Below are positions 61,453 to 64,000 of a DNA stretch of 64,000 nucleotides, piece by piece. Each line of letters opens with the position of its first letter. Positions within the stretch are counted from its first letter, which is position 1. This stretch comes from Diacronema lutheri. Its lineage: Eukaryota; Haptophyta; Pavlovophyceae; Pavlovales; Pavlovaceae. The stretch spans positions 1 to 64,000 of the forward strand of contig JAGTXO010000012.1 of NCBI GenBank assembly GCA_019448385.1, read 5' to 3'. A model generated the notes under the pieces. It saw nothing but the letters and a program-made list of their open reading frames with translations. It made no database searches and was not told the origin of the DNA. A program made the translations under genes and the position numbers.

Positions 61453-62125
61453 CCGATGCTCGTCAGCCCTTGCTTTCTTCATGCTCTTTCCAGGGCTCGA
61501 GTCCACCTGAAACGGGGCCGACGCGGCGCCGAATTTGCGGCAGTGCGCGCGAAAAGTTTGGGCTTTGTGCGCAGCGCCGCCCCTGTTCTGCCGCCCTGTC
61601 CCGGCGCGCCGCGTGCTCCAGGCCTGCCTCCCCCCACCTCGCGGCGCGGACGACGCGGAGCCGCCAAATGCGAGCTGTGCTCCGTGTCGATTGGCCAAGC
61701 CCGTTGTCCCGCAAAGCTGGACAAGAGCCATCTGTCATTCTCAACCTACGACCAATGAGGACAGCAAGGGCTTCGCAGTTGGCCTCCTGCTCGCAAGATC
61801 ACACGTCGACTGAGCGCTCGGGGCCGCAACGAAGCTCACGCTGTCGTGGCGCCGGCGGCGCGGTGCCGGCCGCGGCGCCGGCCTCGGCACGCTCGATTGG
61901 CGATTGTGGCGCTCGACGACCGGCGCACCGTCCGAACTCCATTCCCCGAGCGTCACAAAGCTGTGATTTCAATATTGAGAGTGTGAAAAGCAAGACGCGA
62001 CGATTCGCTTTTCGCTATTCGAGCCCAGCGTCCCTTCAATATTCGCAGTCCGGGACGATCGAACGAACAAGCGGCAACTCCACGCGGACCGACGCCAATC
62101 TTCCCCTCGCCGTCCATCGCGCACC
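61453..62125. promoter_or_regulatory. Upstream region of the nitrate transporter gene
   Basis: A 673-bp intergenic stretch with no supported gene. It is less GC-rich toward the 3' side; 61965-62045 has AATATTGAGAGTGTGAAAAG and ATTCGCTTTTCGCTATTCG. This is likely the nitrate transporter promoter; no known operator was recognised. Confidence 0.4.
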
Positions 62126-63734
62126 ATGTCGTCGCCGAGCAAGTACGCGGTGCAGGTGGACAAGGAGAACAAGGTGAGCGCGCAGCACGCAAGCACCACG
62201 CCGTCCTCCTCGCGCGCGCGCCGCGCCGCGCCTCGCGCCACGCGCCGCGCCGTGCGCGCGCGGGGCGCGTTCCGCTCACCCCGTCGCCCGCGCCTCGCGC
62301 TCGCGCGCCGGCGCCCATCAGGCGACGGAGATCAAGCTGCTCAACTTCTCGCGGCCGCACATGCGCGCCTTCCACTACGCGTGGCTCTCCTTCTTCCTCG
62401 CGTTCACCGGCTGGTTTGCGCTCGCGCCGCTGACGCCGATCGTTCGCGTCTCGCTCGGCCTGTGCGAGAACGGCGACTGGAACGACTTCTCGTCGCCGCG
62501 CGAGTGCATCTGTGGTGCGCGATGCAAGGAAGCGATTGGCAACGCCAACACGGTCTCGGTCGCCGGCACGATCGGCATGCGGCTGCTCGTCGGCGCGTGG
62601 GCTGAGACGTATGGCCCGCGCTTCTCGCAGGCGTTCATGGTGATGCTCTTCTCGATCCCGCTCGCGCTCGCCGGCGCGGTGAGCAACGGCGCGTCGCTCG
62701 CAGCCGTGCGCTTCTTCATTGGCGGGATGGGCGCGACGTTTGTGATCACGCAGTTCTGGACGTCGGTCATGTTCTCGAAGAACGTCGTCGGCACGGCGAA
62801 CGCCACGTCGGCCGGCTGGGGCAACCTGGGCGGCGGCTTCACGCAGGTGTTCATGCCGTGGGTGCTCTCGTGGTTCATCGTCTTTGGCTTCGACCTCGCG
62901 TGGCGCCTCGCCGTCCTCGTGCCCGCCGTGCTTCTCTTCTTCGTCGGCATCGCGCTGTACCTCACGTCGGACGACGTGCCGGAGGGCACGTACAAGGCGC
63001 TGTACGCGTCCGGCGAGCGGAAGAAGCAGAACGGCTGGAAGGTGTTCCTCGCGGCGGCGATCGACCCGCGCGTGTGGCTTCTCTTCATCGTCTACGGCGG
63101 CTGCTTTGGCACCGAGCTGACGATGAACAACGTGCTCGCCTCCTACTTCTTCGACTACTTTGGCCTCTCGCTCCAGACCGCCGGCCTCGCCGCGTCGCTC
63201 TTTGGCCTGATGAACCTCTTCGCGCGCTCGCTCGGCGGCATCGCATCCGACTTGGCCAACAAGCACTTCTCGCACCGCGGTCGCCACTGGGTCTTCTTTG
63301 CCGTGCAGCTCGGCGAGGGCTGCATGCTCGTCCTCTTCTCGCGCTTCAAGTCGGACAACTTCACCGGCGCGATCATCACGCTCATCGCCTTCTCGACGAT
63401 GGTGCAGATGGCGGAGGGCGCGCAATACGCGGTCGTGCCGTACGTGGGCAAGCACCTCAAGGCGCTTGGCCCCGTCTCGGGCATCGTCGGCGCGGGCGGC
63501 AACTTTGGCGCGGTGATGTGGTCGCTCATCTACAAGGGCTACGCCTCGCACCCCGACCCGCGCCAACCTTTCCTCGTGCACGGCATCTGCGTCGTAGGCA
63601 CCGCGCTCCTCATCCCGTTCATCCACTACCCCGAGTTTGGCTCCATGTTCTTGCCGCAGACCAAGGAGGAGGAGGCGCAGCCGGACGAGGGGCCGACGGT
63701 GATCAAGCCGGCCTCTGCCCAAGTGAGCGTCTGA
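62126..63734 (+). CDS. NRT2: High-affinity nitrate transporter (NRT2, MFS family)
   Basis: A 486-residue plasma-membrane nitrate/nitrite porter. Exons are 62126-62173 (16 codons) and 62322-63734. The 148-bp intron joins KYAVQVDKENK to ATEIKLLNFSRPHMRAFHYAW. There are twelve membrane segments. Nitrate signature 1 is SAGWGNLGGGFTQ and signature 2 is SGIVGAGGNFGAVMW. The loop between helices 6 and 7 carries KALYASGERKKQNGWKVF, as in algal NRT2. The first extracellular loop has the Cys-containing RECICGARCKEA typical of stramenopile and haptophyte homologues. The short first exon is set by the splice and an ATG in a good context (CACCATGTCG). Confidence 0.95.
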
Positions 63735-64000
63735 TGCCCGTCGGCGCGCACCGCTGCTGGCCGTGCGATGGAGTGTGGCGTGCTGCGGCTGCGCTCTTTC
63801 GCCGCCACACGCGGCGGGGCGCTCGCGCGCGGCGTGTCTGTATGTCTATTTCCCCGCTGCGCGGGTTTCCAGGACCACATTATCATGGGTATTGGGACTG
63901 AAGGACGAGTTTTGAGGGGCCTATGCTGCCAGAGCTCATCATCATATACTGCCCTCTTGAGGAGCTCGTGGCACGTGCAGATGTTGCACGCGCTCACCTA
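63735..64000. other. 3' flank of NRT2 to window edge
   Basis: 266 bp, less GC-rich from 63840 on, with no supported coding sequence; includes the NRT2 3'-untranslated region. Confidence 0.5.

Overview
This is a nuclear segment of a very GC-rich eukaryotic alga with a red-lineage complex plastid, most likely a haptophyte. The evidence is a fucoxanthin-chlorophyll-type antenna gene, plastid proteins with a signal peptide followed by an FSAP-type cleavage motif (ATP synthase gamma), a plastid signal peptidase I, an NRT2 nitrate transporter, and short GT-AG introns (about 126-183 bp, one of 269 bp; donors mostly GTGCG or GTGAG, acceptors GCAG) that restore reading frames between conserved protein segments. 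A pelagophyte or other GC-rich red-lineage alga is not excluded.

The left part (1 to about 28.1 kb) looks like a large mobile or virus-derived element, coded almost wholly on the minus strand. Its centre is an exceptional gene at 19314-409. Three exons joined by two frame-restoring GT-AG introns would encode about 6,214 residues. In order the product carries a C48/Ulp1-type cysteine protease (His, Asp, Gln, Cys all visible), Ala-rich linkers, a second C48 protease, a YqaJ-like exonuclease, several decayed C48-like segments, a chromodomain, and a Fanzor (eukaryotic TnpB-family) RuvC nuclease with its D/E/D triad intact. Upstream on the same strand lie a three-exon ubiquitin-specific-protease-like gene (23715-22029) and a fusion of an SSB-like domain with a Pif1/Helitron-type helicase (27616 to about 25200), which is broken by about five single-base frameshifts. 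No HUH Rep, reverse transcriptase, DDE integrase, protein-primed polymerase or capsid gene was recognised, so the element fits no standard class that I can name. Long G/C homopolymers lie at 19.8-24.7 kb.

Between 28.17 and 29.06 kb sit two inverted copies of a roughly 340-bp palindromic MITE-like element with TGTAGGG repeats, which together form a near-perfect 0.9-kb palindrome. A frameshifted coiled-coil gene relic (29.5-30.4 kb) and a tandem 86-bp repeat follow.

From 31 kb onward the window is an ordinary compact host region: plastid ATP synthase gamma (atpC), a DUF1995 plastid protein, signal peptidase I, a polytopic membrane protein, gamma-tubulin complex component GCP6, a RAP-domain RNA-binding protein only 40 bp away in divergent orientation, an unknown protein, a small coiled-coil protein, an XEG113-like GT77 glycosyltransferase, a GapN-like aldehyde dehydrogenase, a long coiled-coil protein, a light-harvesting protein, the metalloprotease ATP23, an FG-nucleoporin, a small basic protein, a CstF-64 hinge/CTD-like protein and NRT2. 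Several genes are in tight divergent pairs that probably share promoters.

All exon models come from reading splice motifs and frame consistency by eye. No database search was run, so family names rest on motif recognition.
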